A stretch of 64,000 nt of DNA. It comes from Ephydatia muelleri. Lineage: Eukaryota; Porifera; Demospongiae; Spongillida; Spongillidae. This document shows, in pieces, positions 52,641-64,000 of this stretch; within the stretch, counting starts at the first letter, position 1, and each line of letters begins with the position of its first letter. Below the pieces are notes generated by a model. The model was not told where the DNA came from and ran no database searches. It saw only the letters and a program-made list of their open reading frames with translations. The position numbers and the translations under genes were made by a program. The stretch spans positions 2,516,788-2,580,787 of the forward strand of contig JABACO010000010.1 of NCBI GenBank assembly GCA_013339895.1. Reading direction: 5' to 3'.

Positions 52641-53283
52641 CGGTCATGTTGAGCTTGTACGTCGGTGCGAGTGTGGTGCAGCCCCCTCCTTGGGCAGTAA
52701 CCTATGTGATGGCCAGGGGTACGTGGTACTGTTTGAGCAGGCCTCCAATACCTTCTACGTCACCATGGATACGGTGCATGCAGCGGCCATCACTGCCACG
52801 ATTGTCCCACTGCTGACCATGAAAGTCTAATTTGAGGGATTTCCCAGCACGTCGAGCAGATATGGAATTGCAACCCCTTACAGCATGTGTCTTATCCCCT
52901 CCTGAATGGTACCTCGGTGTGTGTGCGTGATTGTGTGTGCGTGAGCATGTGTGTGTCACTGACTGTGTATACATGTACATGTATGTGTGATGTCATTGTA
53001 TGCATGTGATGTCATCACCATGTATGTCTTCTCTGCTACTGTGTGCAACATGCGCAAATAACAGTGTGCATGGTACATGTATATGATCTGTGCTCAGTAC
53101 GGTATCTGTTGGACAGGTCCTCCAGTCACGCCCGCAGGCACTGCACTCCAGTTGGAACGTAGTGTTGGGCGTCATTAGTGCTGCAGCCAGCCTGCCCAGG
53201 TACATTGTGTACACTTAGTTTGTGTTCCATCTTTCTTTGCTCTTATCCCTCTCTCCTCCTTCCTTTCTTTCTCTCCTGTCTCA

Positions 53284-53362
53284 CCTACTCCCTCCCTCCC
53301 TCACTTTCTCCCTCCCTCCCTCCCTCCCCCCCTCCCTCCCTCCCTCACTCCCTCTCTCCTGT
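53284..53362. repeat. (CTCC)n low-complexity tract
   Basis: Pyrimidine tetranucleotide array. Confidence 0.88.
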
Positions 53363-53731
53363 CCTTCTGTAGTCATGTACATGTACACCAGCAGGGACAT
53401 CTCTGGCAAAATTACACATGCCATTTATCCTCCCTGTACTGACTTTTTGGAGTCATGAATGTTTGGGGGCAGTATGCTCCACTAGCAGAGAGGAGAGTTG
53501 TAGGAGAAGGGTGTAGTGTAGCCATGTACTATTAGCCTTGATATGGTATACTCAGTGCTTCTTAGGTACTGTTGTTTATGTTCCTTGGGGCCTGACCACT
53601 ACCACAAAACCTGTACACACCATTGTGCTGGCTAAAATGAATACGCATCTTGTGAGCTGTGTATACTGACCTTCACTTGATTGGCAGATAGTGTGGCAGA
53701 TACCTTTACATGAAAATTGGATTTCTTGTGG

Positions 53732-53838
<107 letters not shown>

Positions 53839-54339
53839 AGTGGTAATGCCTGTGGTTATCTTATCTCACATCCATGGGAGGAGCTACACCTGGCATTATC
53901 TGTGTACATGTACTTTAGATGTACATTTACATACACTCTTTGACTTGTTGAAATATGGGTTGATGTCAAAGTACAATGTAATGTGCTCTTCCCTAGACCC
54001 TATGGAGGAGCTTACAGCCACTCCCCCATACCCCAGCTGGAGCAGGGCGTGGGCATGGGTCATTTGTCTCCCACACAAACTGGAAATCCTGGATCCATCA
54101 CTGAAATTGAATGTACTCTCTTGTCAGGATCAGCTGAACAGGATGCCCTTACAATGAAAGAGTCACCCCTCAAAAATTTTGATACTGGCCACACCCCTCA
54201 TGGGGGTGGTTGCAAAATGACTAACAGTTTTTGCTGCCTCTATCTTTTGTTTTCTGTATCAGTCCCTGCACCATCATCTTTTATTAAAATGCTTGACCCT
54301 TGCACCCACAATGTACATGTATGTACTTGTTTACTCATT

Positions 54340-54642
54340 GTTACATATATGTGATTCAATGGCTGGACAACATCACCACCCTGTTTACAGGTAGTAGCAC
54401 CAGGGCACAAAGAACATGAGGAGCCTCTAGCCGTGTCCATCCCTAGCCACCATTGGATCATTGGGTTCAAAGTTCAGGTCAAGACTAGGAGATGTGACCA
54501 GTAGCCAGGATGCAGCATGAGGTGAGAGCAGCTGAGCCTTGTCAGCAGGTGATGATGCTTTCAACAACAATGAGAACTGGTGGTCCTCTAGTTTCTTTGA
54601 CAGTACCCTTTGGTGGACAGGTGAGGCTCTGATAGCATCCAC
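54340..54642 (-). pseudogene. Retroelement-type C-terminal module, copy 1
   Basis: Minus-strand text LLSPHAASWLLV, FEPNDP then, after a frame change, MIQWWLGMDTARGSSCSLCP and ATTCKQGGDVV. I recall the order (SASWL, WWLG, CxxCP, TCKxGGDVV) from the C-terminus of reverse-transcriptase-bearing ORFs in sponge and cnidarian genomes. It is degenerate, and no RT core is adjacent. Confidence 0.55.
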
Positions 54643-55092
54643 AGATATTACTTCAGACAGGGAGATTGTGCCTTATATTTGTGTCCCATAAAACAAACAT
54701 CAGTCCTAACAAGATCTTTTTATCACCTTCGGAAGCAATTCATTACTTAAAACAAAAGCTTACATATAATTAAGTGGCCAGAAAGCAATAGGCCTGCACA
54801 ACATGGTGAAGTACTGAAATGACTACAATTAAGCACACACTAATGTATCATTAACTCCAATACTCCTAAATCAAAGTTCAACTTGACTGTGACCTATTTT
54901 ACATCTTGCAGCACTCTTTCAGGCGGGAGCATACTGAATAGTTCAAGAGAGCTGACACTGAATCACCAACATGGTTCTTCCATCAGTGAGTCTCTACAAG
55001 GCTGAGAAGACATGAAGGTCAAGAACATAGAATTTTCACATATATACATGTACATAAAACACATACATGTATGCACACACATTTATATATAT

Positions 55093-55673
55093 GGGACAGT
55101 TTCCACAAAATTGCCCCTCAAAATTCTCTTGCGTTTGAATCACTATAACTTCCAAACAGTTAAGGCTATTGACTTCTTATTCTCAACACTTCATACTACA
55201 CCATTTCTGTATGGTGAAATACGTTTTGGGATATTGCAATGTATGATACCCCACTAGGTTCAAACCCGCCAAATACCTTTCGGTTCTCCTGTAATCAAAT
55301 CGCTTTTAAAATTCGGTTTGTGGGTACAGAGGTTCCTGTACCTATCGCGGCAAATTGTGTCCCGCCATATCAAGCGGGAAAATGTGCATGTAGGGACCTC
55401 TCTATTTACAAACCGAATTTGAAGCTATTTGATTACTCCTACCGAAAGTTTAGGTAGGTTTGAACCCGGTAGGTATTGGACGTTGCGATACTTGCACAGT
55501 CAAGTGCAAGGCCCCCAAAATGCATGAAGTGTTGAAAATAGGAAGTCGATAGCGTTAATAATTCGGAAGTTATAATGATTCAAACGCAAAGAATTTTTAT
55601 AACATTACATTTTATACAGTCATGTATTATATAATAATTATATACGATGGGCCGTTTTCGTGGAAACTGTCCC
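55093..55673. mobile_element. MITE family GGGACAGTTTCC, copy 1 (581 bp)
   Basis: Ends are GGGACAGTTTCCACAAAATT and an inverted GTGGAAACTGTCCC. ATAT flanks both sides (55089-55092 and 55674-55677). Nearly the whole length is inverted: AACACTTCATACTACACCAT on the left faces CATGAAGTGTTGAAAATAGG on the right, and an inner palindrome surrounds 55350. No ORF is meaningful. Confidence 0.8.
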
Positions 55674-55954
55674 ATATACATGTACATGCATGTACATACA
55701 CATATGGGGCAGAGAAAACATGGTAGTTTTCAAATGTTATAGTTGACACAAATCTTATGCACCTCAACTTAAAGTCGGACTAACTGTTGCAAGTTAAAAG
55801 TGTTGAATCTGGCATTACTTTTCAATGGGAAAGGTCAATAAAGTGCGTACCGCCAGTGTATGACTGCTATTGTACATTTGATGCTTCCACCGTTTGTACC
55901 AGACGTTACCATACATGTAGATAGTTTTAGAGATCTATATGTGTAAGCTCTTAT

Positions 55955-56214
55955 TAGGCCCATAGCCAGGGGGGGTTATGGTACTTATAGAAATGCATTA
56001 GGCCCAAAGGTGTCTCGCTTTTCGTATTTGGCCCGCTAAACGCGACGGGAACCTGACGGACTTCGGACTTCCCCCCCCCCCCCCCCCCCCCCCCCTCCCA
56101 CCGCTCTCGTATTTGGGCCCCCGGATAAATGCTTTCAGAAGTATTAATCGATCCCCCCCCCCCCCCCCCCCCCCCCTCCCCGCCTAACTTCCTGGCTACG
56201 GGCCTGCTTATATG
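55955..56214. mobile_element. Short TIR element with two poly(C) tracts
   Basis: Inverted ends GGCCCATAGCCAGG (about 55958) and CCTGGCTACGGGCC (about 56192). The interior contains C runs at 56071-56094 and 56154-56176. It is MITE-like. Confidence 0.65.
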
Positions 56215-56925
56215 TACTAACGCTCCGGTTACACAACCATTTAGCCTATTACGGACGTAGCTACTGTAATCATGTACGTGTCACATTCATGCTAACCTAG
56301 GACTCTTAGACTTGCAAGATGCTTCCGTAAGAAGACTGGTTGGTTGTCATGCCCAGGTACTCCTGTGTCGATTCTATAAGTGGCAAACTCCTCTGTGTAA
56401 TCGCCACCTCCGTCTTTGCAACATACAATCCCAATTAGTGCCCACTCTTACAAGGGGTCATGCTAAGTCAGTACATATTGGTCATTAATACAACATCAAA
56501 AAAACAACCAGGTCTGGGCACGGCTGACTGACGATAGGGTGGCACGTGATGATCGTGGTAGGCACATTGAATGTGGGGTGTATCTCACTAACCATTCAAG
56601 GGAAGTGCGATTTGAAGGCCCTAAGCTCTGAAAAAATAATGATAAATAAGTTCATTGATTACTCTCATGTAATCCGTGAGCAGGTAAGGAAAATGTCATT
56701 TGGTTTGGAAACTATTGATGACTGAATAAGGAAATAAGAAAAAATGAATGGACATTGGAAACCTTGCATAATTAATGTGGAAGTGCGGATATAGGTACTT
56801 AAGTTGCGAAAAACTACACAAAATATGTCAACTAGTCCCCACATTGCAAATCCGAGAGCAGCTAGTCAATATTTGTTTTTTTTTCTGCAGTTAGCTGCAG
56901 TTTTCTGAATGCGTCCATACATTAT

Positions 56926-57171
56926 CTATGGACATTGAATTACGCAATGACCGAATACCGCGTATTCCTTTTGACCGCCAATTTCTCGATATGAGGAGCC
57001 AGCTGCCGGCGTGTACACAGTTTCTGACAGACGCTCATAGTTCAGCTCTTCCACTGTAGAAAACTCTGGTTCGTGGCGCCTTTTCTCGTACTCCTGTTGA
57101 GTGACGACTGGCCTTTGAAGCATGGCAGAAAATGCAGCCGCAACTAGTTCCTCGTTTAACGGTGCAGCCAT
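56926..57171 (-). CDS. Hypothetical protein, possible first exon
   Basis: It opens at ATG 57171 with MAAPLNEELVAAAFSAMLQR, then PVVTQQEYEKRRHEPEFSTV. The composition is protein-like and acidic-helical with a good initiator context. A possible donor (ACGCG|GTATTC) occurs near 56964, so the true exon may end there. I do not recognise the family and found no downstream exon. Confidence 0.4.
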   Translation of the reverse strand: MAAPLNEELVAAAFSAMLQRPVVTQQEYEKRRHEPEFSTVEELNYERLSETVYTPAAGSSYREIGGQKEYAVFGHCVIQCP

Positions 57172-57482
57172 GATCTATACTTGCTGTATTGCACCGGCCA
57201 CTCGTCTACAGCCAAATGAATTACGCCGTTGCCTGGCACAAAAATAATAGACATTATACTGAAGTAACCTTTATGTTCAATTCCATGAAGTACCGTAAAC
57301 TGGAAATTAGAATTCTCGGCTTTTATAATTGGGACGCCATTCTTACAAAAATGGAAACTTAAATGTATTAACATTGTTAGCCCACTTTTTGTACCCGGCT
57401 GATGTTGATTAAGAACACCTACATTGATCAGAGTGCCTGTACCTAGGGTACACTCTTCTGAATAAACATACAGTGAGATAGG
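57156..57482 (-). CDS. Hypothetical ORF overlapping the previous start
   Basis: From ATG at about 57482 it reads MPISLYVYSEECTLGTGTLI and ends KYRSWLHR at a stop 16 bp inside the next ORF's start, in another frame. The composition is beta-rich and protein-like, but no family is recognised. It may be chance or an exon of the same transcript. Confidence 0.25.
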   Translation of the reverse strand, partial: PISLYVYSEECTLGTGTLINVGVLNQHQPGTKSGLTMLIHLSFHFCKNGVPIIKAENSNFQFTVLHGIEHKGYFSIMSIIFVPGNGVIHLAVDEWPVQYSKYRSWLHR

Positions 57483-58269
57483 CATTTGTCCCAATCACCA
57501 ATAGAATTACAGACACAACTGACCACTAGGCAAAGATTAAAAAGCATGGCTCGCAATATGCATTGTCATTTAAGAAATGCCTCAAGCATGAAGACTCATA
57601 GTGGAGCAGAGAAGCAATATTGAGGCTCTAACAGTATTTCTATTGGTGCATGGAGTTTAGATTTGTGCAGTTGTTCAGCAAATTACTTCTATCTCGGTAT
57701 GCAAGTGATCTTTTTGCATATATCAATATATCAAGATTTGGGTGTGGCTATTGTTAACGGTTCTGTATTCAATTGGTACCCAAATAAATAATGTGTTAAA
57801 TGTCAGAGATCAGGTGGGATCCTGAGCATGAGGTGGCGTCCGGGAGGTCAGGATTGGTGAAAGGGGTCAGGCTCCAAAACGAACCTGGTGAAAAGAAGTG
57901 TGACCAGGAACTTTATTACTGATTGATGTGAATAAGAATTGCAGTTGACATCATCCTGTCGTGTAATATAGGGGTGATAAAAATAAGGGTGAGCAGTGTA
58001 TACATGCTGCGATTGAGTATTTTTGATTCTCCTATTCCTTTTGACTGGGTGAGTGTTTTCGAGCACTGGGAGTGGGTCCAAGTGCATAAGTCAAGCAGTG
58101 TTAACACCCTCCATGAATAGATGCTATACGCTACCAATTTCCAAGCTCACTCATACATATACACAATCAATCTCTCAGCCACAATACAATACATAGTCAT
58201 GCATACTGATACACAACACAGCAATTCAGGGCTTTGATTGCGGGCCCGTGACAGCACGCGGTTTCAACC

Positions 58270-58437
58270 GGAAGAGCGCGCAGTAGTGGGAAAATGCCAG
58301 TTTTCAACCATGCCAACCACATCTCCAACATAGCAAGAATTTGACTAAAATTCACATCATTATAACAATTTGACAATTTATAGCATTTCAAATCAGGTTG
58401 GCACGAAACCGGCATTTTCCCACTACTCGCTCTTCCG
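58270..58437. repeat. Inverted repeat, arms about 30 bp
   Basis: GAAGAGCGCGCAGTAGTGGG and following bases pair with CCCACTACTCGCTCTTCC. The loop of about 100 bp is AT-rich. Confidence 0.7.
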
Positions 58438-58591
58438 AATTTGTGCGCCTTTGGCAATCGTGAGTGGACCGAATCATTTCATGGCCGCACACGGAGTAAT
58501 CCGCGATCAATATCGCACGCGCACGTGTACGAGACTGAGCCGCGCTGCATTGATTATCGTATGATGTAATGGCTGAGGGTGTTCAAAATTT

Positions 58592-58930
58592 ATGTTACAA
58601 AATAAGAATAATCCTTCTTACTCCACAATTGCTGCACACCAAGTAGGAGCAGTTGCTCAGCAGGCAGAAGATAGGAAGATGCAGAAGTATAAACACCTTG
58701 ACTCATGCTACTTTTTCACTCCAGTGGCAATAGAGACAAATGAAGTGGAGTTTTTGGACCAAAGACAACAGAGTTCCTGAAAGAGTTGGGGCTTCGATTG
58801 AGGCAGGTGTCTGGAGAAGCCAACTCCTTTGCATAAGTCACTCAGAGACTGTCAGTTGCCGTCCAACGTGGCAATGCAGCTTCTGTGTTGGGAACAATTA
58901 AGATGGACAGTGAAGAGGAAGAGTTTTTAG
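58592..58930 (+). pseudogene. Retroelement-type C-terminal module, copy 2
   Basis: GAVAQQAEDRKMQKYKHLDS then CYFFTPVAIET; after a frame change FGPKTTEFLKELGLRLRQVS; after an in-frame TAA, QRLSVAVQRGNAASVLGT. Same module as the copies at 59387 and 60050, in the opposite orientation. Confidence 0.55.
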
Positions 58931-59026
58931 TATAAAAATTGTTGTATTGTATGAGTGAGTGAGTCAGTGAGTGCGTTACGATAAGGTTGTGTTTTTGTTA
59001 GCCATATGTGTATATATTTTACAATT

Positions 59027-59259
59027 GGGACAGTTTCCGCGAAAATTGCCCCACGGTTAAAATGTTATAAAGATGCATCGCGTTTGATAACTTCCCAACG
59101 GATAACGCTATCGACTTCCTATTTTCAACACTTCATACTACACCATTTCACTATGAAGTGTTGAAATTAGGAAGTCGATAGCATTATCCGTTGGGAAGTT
59201 ATAGCGATTCAAACGCGATGCATTTTTATAACATTTTAACCGTGGGGCAATTTTGTCCC
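59027..59259. mobile_element. MITE family GGGACAGTTTCC, copy 2 (233 bp)
   Basis: Starts GGGACAGTTTCCGCGAAAAT and ends TTTTGTCCC, flanked by AATT (59023-59026 and 59260-59263). The right end lacks about 9 bp (GTTTCCGCG counterpart). The interior inverted repeats (AACGGATAACGCTATCGACT) match copy 1. Confidence 0.82.
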
Positions 59260-59386
59260 AATTAATAATCTATATAATACTATAATTGTTTAATAATAAC
59301 TTTTTATTCAAAGATAAACTAATTGTATAATACAATACACGTACATGTACACAAATAATACATATAGTAAAGCTAAACACATAATC

Positions 59387-59870
59387 TAGACAGAATGGCT
59401 CTGGAGTTGGCTCTAAATTCAATCTGCCATACATCTGGTTTATTGTGATGGCCTTGGGCTGCCTCAGTCTAGTGGCCGGTCTTCCAGCAAGCCTAGAGAG
59501 ACTATGTTGAGCTTCTGGTCCCCAACATCCAAAAATGCAAACCCAACCTAACTCTCGCACCATTACCATGCATGGTGCTTTCTCTTTTCTTCCTGCATTG
59601 CTGCTGAACCTGGCATCACACACGTTACTAGAAGGGTTTCATAATTCAGCAGGGATATGATGCACAGATCAACTGCTGCAGAACTTTCAGGTAGGGATGA
59701 GAATATTAGCAGGACGCGTTTGCCGTGCTTCATGGCTCAGGCTGCTTCCGGCTTCGAGCTGTGCACCCAGTGCATGCAAGCTGACAGAACTAAAAAAGGG
59801 TTCTTGGATTCTGTTGTGGCAAGAAAGTACGTCAGGGTCATTTTTACATGACAAAGCATGGTGATTGGTG
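59387..59870 (-). pseudogene. Retroelement-type C-terminal module, copy 3
   Basis: Minus-strand order: LGAQLEAGSSLSHEARQTRP then ANILIPT, after a gap and frame change VRELGWVCIFGCWGPEAQHS, then PKAITINQMYGRLNL. Colinear with copies 2 and 4. Confidence 0.55.
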
Positions 59871-60049
59871 ACCACATGCATTGAGGACAGAGCTACCTTC
59901 ACTCATGGGAAACCGTAATCATCACCTAATGGCAACTTGAAACTCAGAGGGATCAAGATGAAGGTTAAGTCTTGGGGAAGATGTGACAGATAGCAATAAG
60001 CACGAGGCGAGGAAATTGAAAGCGATGTGCCCTATCCGGAAGTGAAGCA

Positions 60050-60514
60050 TTAGCAGATAACTCCGTAAATTGTCCATACTTCCAATGTACTAGATAACAT
60101 CTTCTGAGTTAGCTTAGAAGTTGTGGACTGTTGCAATAGTGAGAGCATCATTAGTAGATCCATTGAACAAGTGGATAGAATGCAATAGATGTTTAATAAA
60201 CACACCAGCATAATTATGCACAATACTACAAGGATCACAGGGTTCTGCTCAGTATGGCTGTTGCATTGGGCCATTAGCAGCAAGTTGAGATGACCATAAA
60301 CTCTGTGGAGGACCACAGACTTTGGTTTTCCAATGGTAATGGCAAGTTGTGAGCAGTGCTGAAGTGCCTCAGCCCCCAAGCTCCATAAGATTCCACAACC
60401 ACGGGGACACACTCCAAACCAAAGTTTCAAGAGCTGTTGATCGTTGGCCTTGTGCTTTCTAATCTTGCAGTAGCTAAAGCAGCAGCACCAGCTGTGACTC
60501 TCTTGCCTCAACAA
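60050..60514 (-). pseudogene. Retroelement-type C-terminal module, copy 4
   Basis: KIRKHKANDQQLLKLWFGVC, SLGAEALQHCSQLAITIGKP then KSVVLHRVYGHLNLLL. Matches copy 3 in order of conserved words. A shorter related stretch (about 61276-61352) repeats the end of this copy. Confidence 0.55.
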
Positions 60515-61744
60515 GTATCAGTGGATTAAAAGTGGTGATGTCACAGGCACATTAAGAGCTGCTGTCCCGTCCAAATACCAGTTTGATACCACACCTGCTG
60601 TGATCAGGGGACATGTTATTCCCAACCTCTACCTTTACTGCAATTTTTACCCTTCGACATAAACAATTTATTTTTAATGATGACAGCAGGATAAATGAAC
60701 TGACATACACAACAGAAACTGTTACTATAAAACGTATAACCTGTTATCATAAACATATGCAAACCTGACAACAGAGGGATAAATTAGCTCTCGTGAGGGA
60801 ACTATGCTATTTGGATTCTATAAATGCCCATTTGCATCAGACAAATATGTTCATCATGCCACAGTTTGGAAAAGCAATACACTCATCTCGAATTCAGACT
60901 GATAACCAGCTGATTCCAACATTATTTAATGCATATTATTATGCTATTTTAAAAGAAAAGTATGACGATGCAGAACAAATGCAATAGTGCTATTTATTCA
61001 AATACACAATGTACATCACAATACAACATGTTAATCCTACCACCTCACATTGATGGATACAATGAAAAAGAATGGCAAAGGCACTGGCTCGTACCAGATG
61101 ATGTTTCAGCCTCTCAAAGAGCATTAAAGCACCAGTGACTTTACCTTGGAAGAACCTCCTTCCGTTACAGTCTTCCATGCTATATACTAAGAAATGGTTC
61201 ATTCAAAAATGGCCCTCCTCTCCCTTCCCGGACCATTACTCACTAATAGCATAAGAATACTCTAGTACCAGACCACACTACTACAAGGACCACAGGAGTC
61301 TGCTCAGTATGGCTGTTGCATTGGCCCTTTAGCAGCAAGTTGAGCTGACCATAAATGGTATTTGAAATATGTACCTCTATTTTACAGCGTAATTAGTTTT
61401 AGGAGATTATACTCCCCTATCCCATATGCTATACCCACTTGACCATATATTTTGTGTGGTCTGGTGTACACTCCTCGGTCATCAACTGACCACAATAGCT
61501 CTATAGTTCCATACCCCGACCCACAATTGCGTAACGATGAAAAAACGCTATACATTTTTACATGAGAGCGAGACGGCTCCACTAACCGGAAATGTTAACC
61601 AATGAACGAAACCCAAGTGGTACATATTAGGGAAATCATGCGCAGCCTAACACCCACGCATGCATAGACATAAATTTCCCATGTTAGGTTTTTCTATTCG
61701 TATCATCATGTTTCTATACTTAAACATACGTCAAATGGCCTGTG

Positions 61745-62325
61745 CAAGTGTAACAGTAGATGTGTGTGCCCCTGCGTTGCTACTTTGTGTGCCTCTGTAT
61801 TGCTAGTTGTGTGCCTCTGTGTTGTTAGTTGCGTGTGCCTCTGCACTGCTACTTGGGTGTGCCTCTGCATTGCTACATGTAGTTGTGTGTACCTCTGCAT
61901 TGCTAGTTGTGTGGGCCTGTGCATTGCTAGTTGTGCTTCAGTGCATTGCAAGGTGGTAGCAATGCCGACACACATACATACAACTATTAATGCAGACGTA
62001 CAGGCAACTAGCAATGCAGAGGCACATATAACTGACTATGCAAAGTCATACAACACTAGTGAATGACACATCTTTGCAATGACACAGCTAGCAATGCAGA
62101 GACACAAACAACTAGCAATGCAGAGACACAAACAACTAGCAATGCTGAGGCACACACAACTACCAAACTAAAGGACACACATCATTCAAAGCACTGAGGC
62201 ACAGCTAGCAATGCAGAGGCACACACAACTAACAATGCAGAGACACACACAAATAGCAATGCAGAGGCACACACAACTAGCAATACACTGATGCACAAGA
62301 AGCAATGCAGAGACACACACAACTA
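61745..62325. repeat. 24-bp-class minisatellite that inverts orientation mid-array
   Basis: From about 61760 to 61945 units read GTGTGCCTCTGCATTGCTAG. From about 61960 to 62325 they read CTAGCAATGCAGAGGCACAC, the reverse complement. The switch lies near 61945-61985. Confidence 0.88.
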
Positions 62326-62349
62326 TCCAACAAAATCTAATATCAAACC

Positions 62350-64000
62350 CGCTTCTTTGTATATCTTCTTATTCACTGAGTTCAACGTGAATTATACTTG
62401 AGTGCTACGACGCAAATACACACATTAAAATCATCGCTGTTTGCAGCAGTGTTTTTATAAAACCAAGCACTCTTTTCGGAAAACAAAAAAGACCCTCCTG
62501 GAGCAATCACTGCCCACTCAGGATTTGTACATGACATCGTAAAAACATTTCGGATTGCACGGAGACAGGTACATGCGTGAAGTATATCTTGTTTGGCTCT
62601 TTTGTACTATACGAGAGTGTAACTATAGGGTAACTCATGATCCGATGATGACAAAGCAAAACTAAAAAAAACCCTGGTCTCTTTAAACAGAGTAAGCATA
62701 GTAAACCTTTGGAGAATCACCCCGTTACTCAAAAAAGGCACATAAGCACGCACAAATTAAGAAAGCAATGACAACAAAACTTCCAACGCGTCTAGCGCTA
62801 AGCAAGGCTATAGTTTCAACACACTATACCTTGCAAAAAGAGGATGATAAATGCCTAACAAAGGTTAGTGGTGCCACGTTCTGAATACTCTGCCTGGATT
62901 TCACCACTTGAAAGGTGTGATTAGCGCAATCACGGAGTGCGCGTACAGGCTCAATGGCTCAAGTGATGAGCTTCCAATCCCTCTCTAAAGTATCTATGAT
63001 GGAAACTGTTCTTAAATTCAGAACCAAACCAACGAAGTTGCAACGAGTTGATCTTCATAACGAGCATGTGTATCGGCATGGACAGAGCTTAAAAAGCGAA
63101 AGTCTCCAGGAGGAATCCTAAAGCTGGCAGCTACACAAAGCGATTGTTGAAGCAATCTGAGAAATGCTAGCTAAAGGAGATGCAAAAAAGAACCAGGTCA
63201 GCTCTTATAGAAAGTTCTATCAACGAGCTGAAGGTCTTAGGTGAGTATATGCCAAACCTTACTGACTTGGACGCAAAGGTACTCGCACTGCGTATGTGTT
63301 AACAAATGGGGTGTCAGCAAGCACTGCCCAAGAATAAGTGAACGAGATATCCAAGAACTGTCAGAAGGTGGGCCGAATCATGGGAAACAACAGGAGAAGA
63401 GGCCCATCTGGCCCTATTAGATCATCGCATTGATACATGCATATAATATTGCAGATATACAGAGTGATCCAAAAGGCACGCAAAATCTTTGAATTGATAT
63501 AACTCCAGAACTGAACATTGAAAAATTATGCTATTTAAACCAAAATGCATGCCAATGATTAACTTGAAGTTGTTATTTATTAGTTATTAAAATTTATTGT
63601 TCAGTTCAAATACAATATGCCAATGCATTAATCAACATTCAACACTACCCAGAAAGTGTGTAAAAATTAATTTTTATAACTATTACTTATCACGTGATCT
63701 ATCGTTTTTGTGAGGAAATACCCATTGAAAGTCAAGCTGTTGCAAATGAATAATCAATATTCAGTAAATCTATGCAAAGGAGTATCCGATAATCGTGCCA
63801 ATAAACAGTTTACCATCTTGTTCCTAACGAAGCCAAACTATTAAAACGGAGGTTATTAATTTCTGTTAATTGAGTTAAAGCTAAGTTAGAATTATGCGAC
63901 CAGTAGAGGAAGCCATACACTAACTGTGAAACTAACTTTGGATTGATTTGTCTATTGGAAGTGAAGTTACAAACTGTTCAAGTTTGGCAGCGCTTACGCA
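62350..64000. other. No recognised gene; possible transposon end at 63467
   Basis: I see no coding family here. ACAGAGTGATCCAAAAGGCA at about 63460-63479 resembles a terminal repeat of a mariner-type element, but the other end would be outside the window. Confidence 0.3.

Overview
The window is eukaryotic and metazoan: genes are split by GT-AG introns, and there are recognisable animal orthologues of CSDE1/UNR, TPGS2, POC5, HIRA and RFK, a TRIM-NHL protein and usherin-like FN3/laminin-G pieces. Introns and spacers are packed with (GT)n microsatellites, minisatellites, long C/G homopolymers and foldback elements. This mix fits a marine invertebrate, most likely a sponge. Phylum is an inference from style and gene content and is not proven here.

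Layout. (1) 1200-14843, + strand: the CSDE1 gene from its second cold-shock domain to the stop, in 18 exons. Its introns hold a Tc1/mariner-like MITE, a piggyBac-like MITE nested in an interrupted inverted repeat, and many tandem arrays. (2) 17106-21352, - strand: TPGS2, a tubulin polyglutamylase complex subunit, in 7 exons. (3) 21424-26291, + strand: POC5, a centriole protein, in 8 exons. Its start codon lies 71 bp from that of the divergent TPGS2. (4) 26902-29814, - strand: HIRA, a histone H3.3 chaperone, in one intronless, GC-rich exon. (5) 29889-31285, - strand: RFK (riboflavin kinase) in 4 exons. Its stop codon is 74 bp upstream of the HIRA start. (6) 31585-33664: unclassified repeat block with a 288-bp tandem duplication. 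(7) 33697-35892, + strand: intronless TRIM-NHL gene. (8) 36298-39801: two foldback-type elements, one carrying a decayed Ty3/gypsy integrase fragment. (9) 40818-49915, - strand: a two-exon gene joining a ubiquitin-like domain to a domain that resembles an ADP-ribosyltransferase fold. Its 8.2-kb intron contains a transposon (A) that is itself interrupted by a second transposon (B). (10) 50870-53200: decayed usherin-like FN3 and laminin-G coding pieces. (11) 54340-62325: mostly mobile-element remains, including a MITE family with two copies, several copies of one retroelement-type C-terminal module, a minisatellite that switches orientation, and two unrecognised short ORFs. (12) 62350-64000: nothing recognised apart from a possible transposon end.

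Gene relationships. TPGS2 and POC5 both act on centrioles and ciliary microtubules and probably share a promoter. RFK and HIRA are unrelated in function but sit in an operon-like tandem arrangement. POC5 and HIRA converge, with a short foldback between their 3' ends. Exon models were built by eye from splice consensus, codon phase and remembered family sequences. Boundaries that depend on choosing between close AG or GT sites are marked as uncertain.
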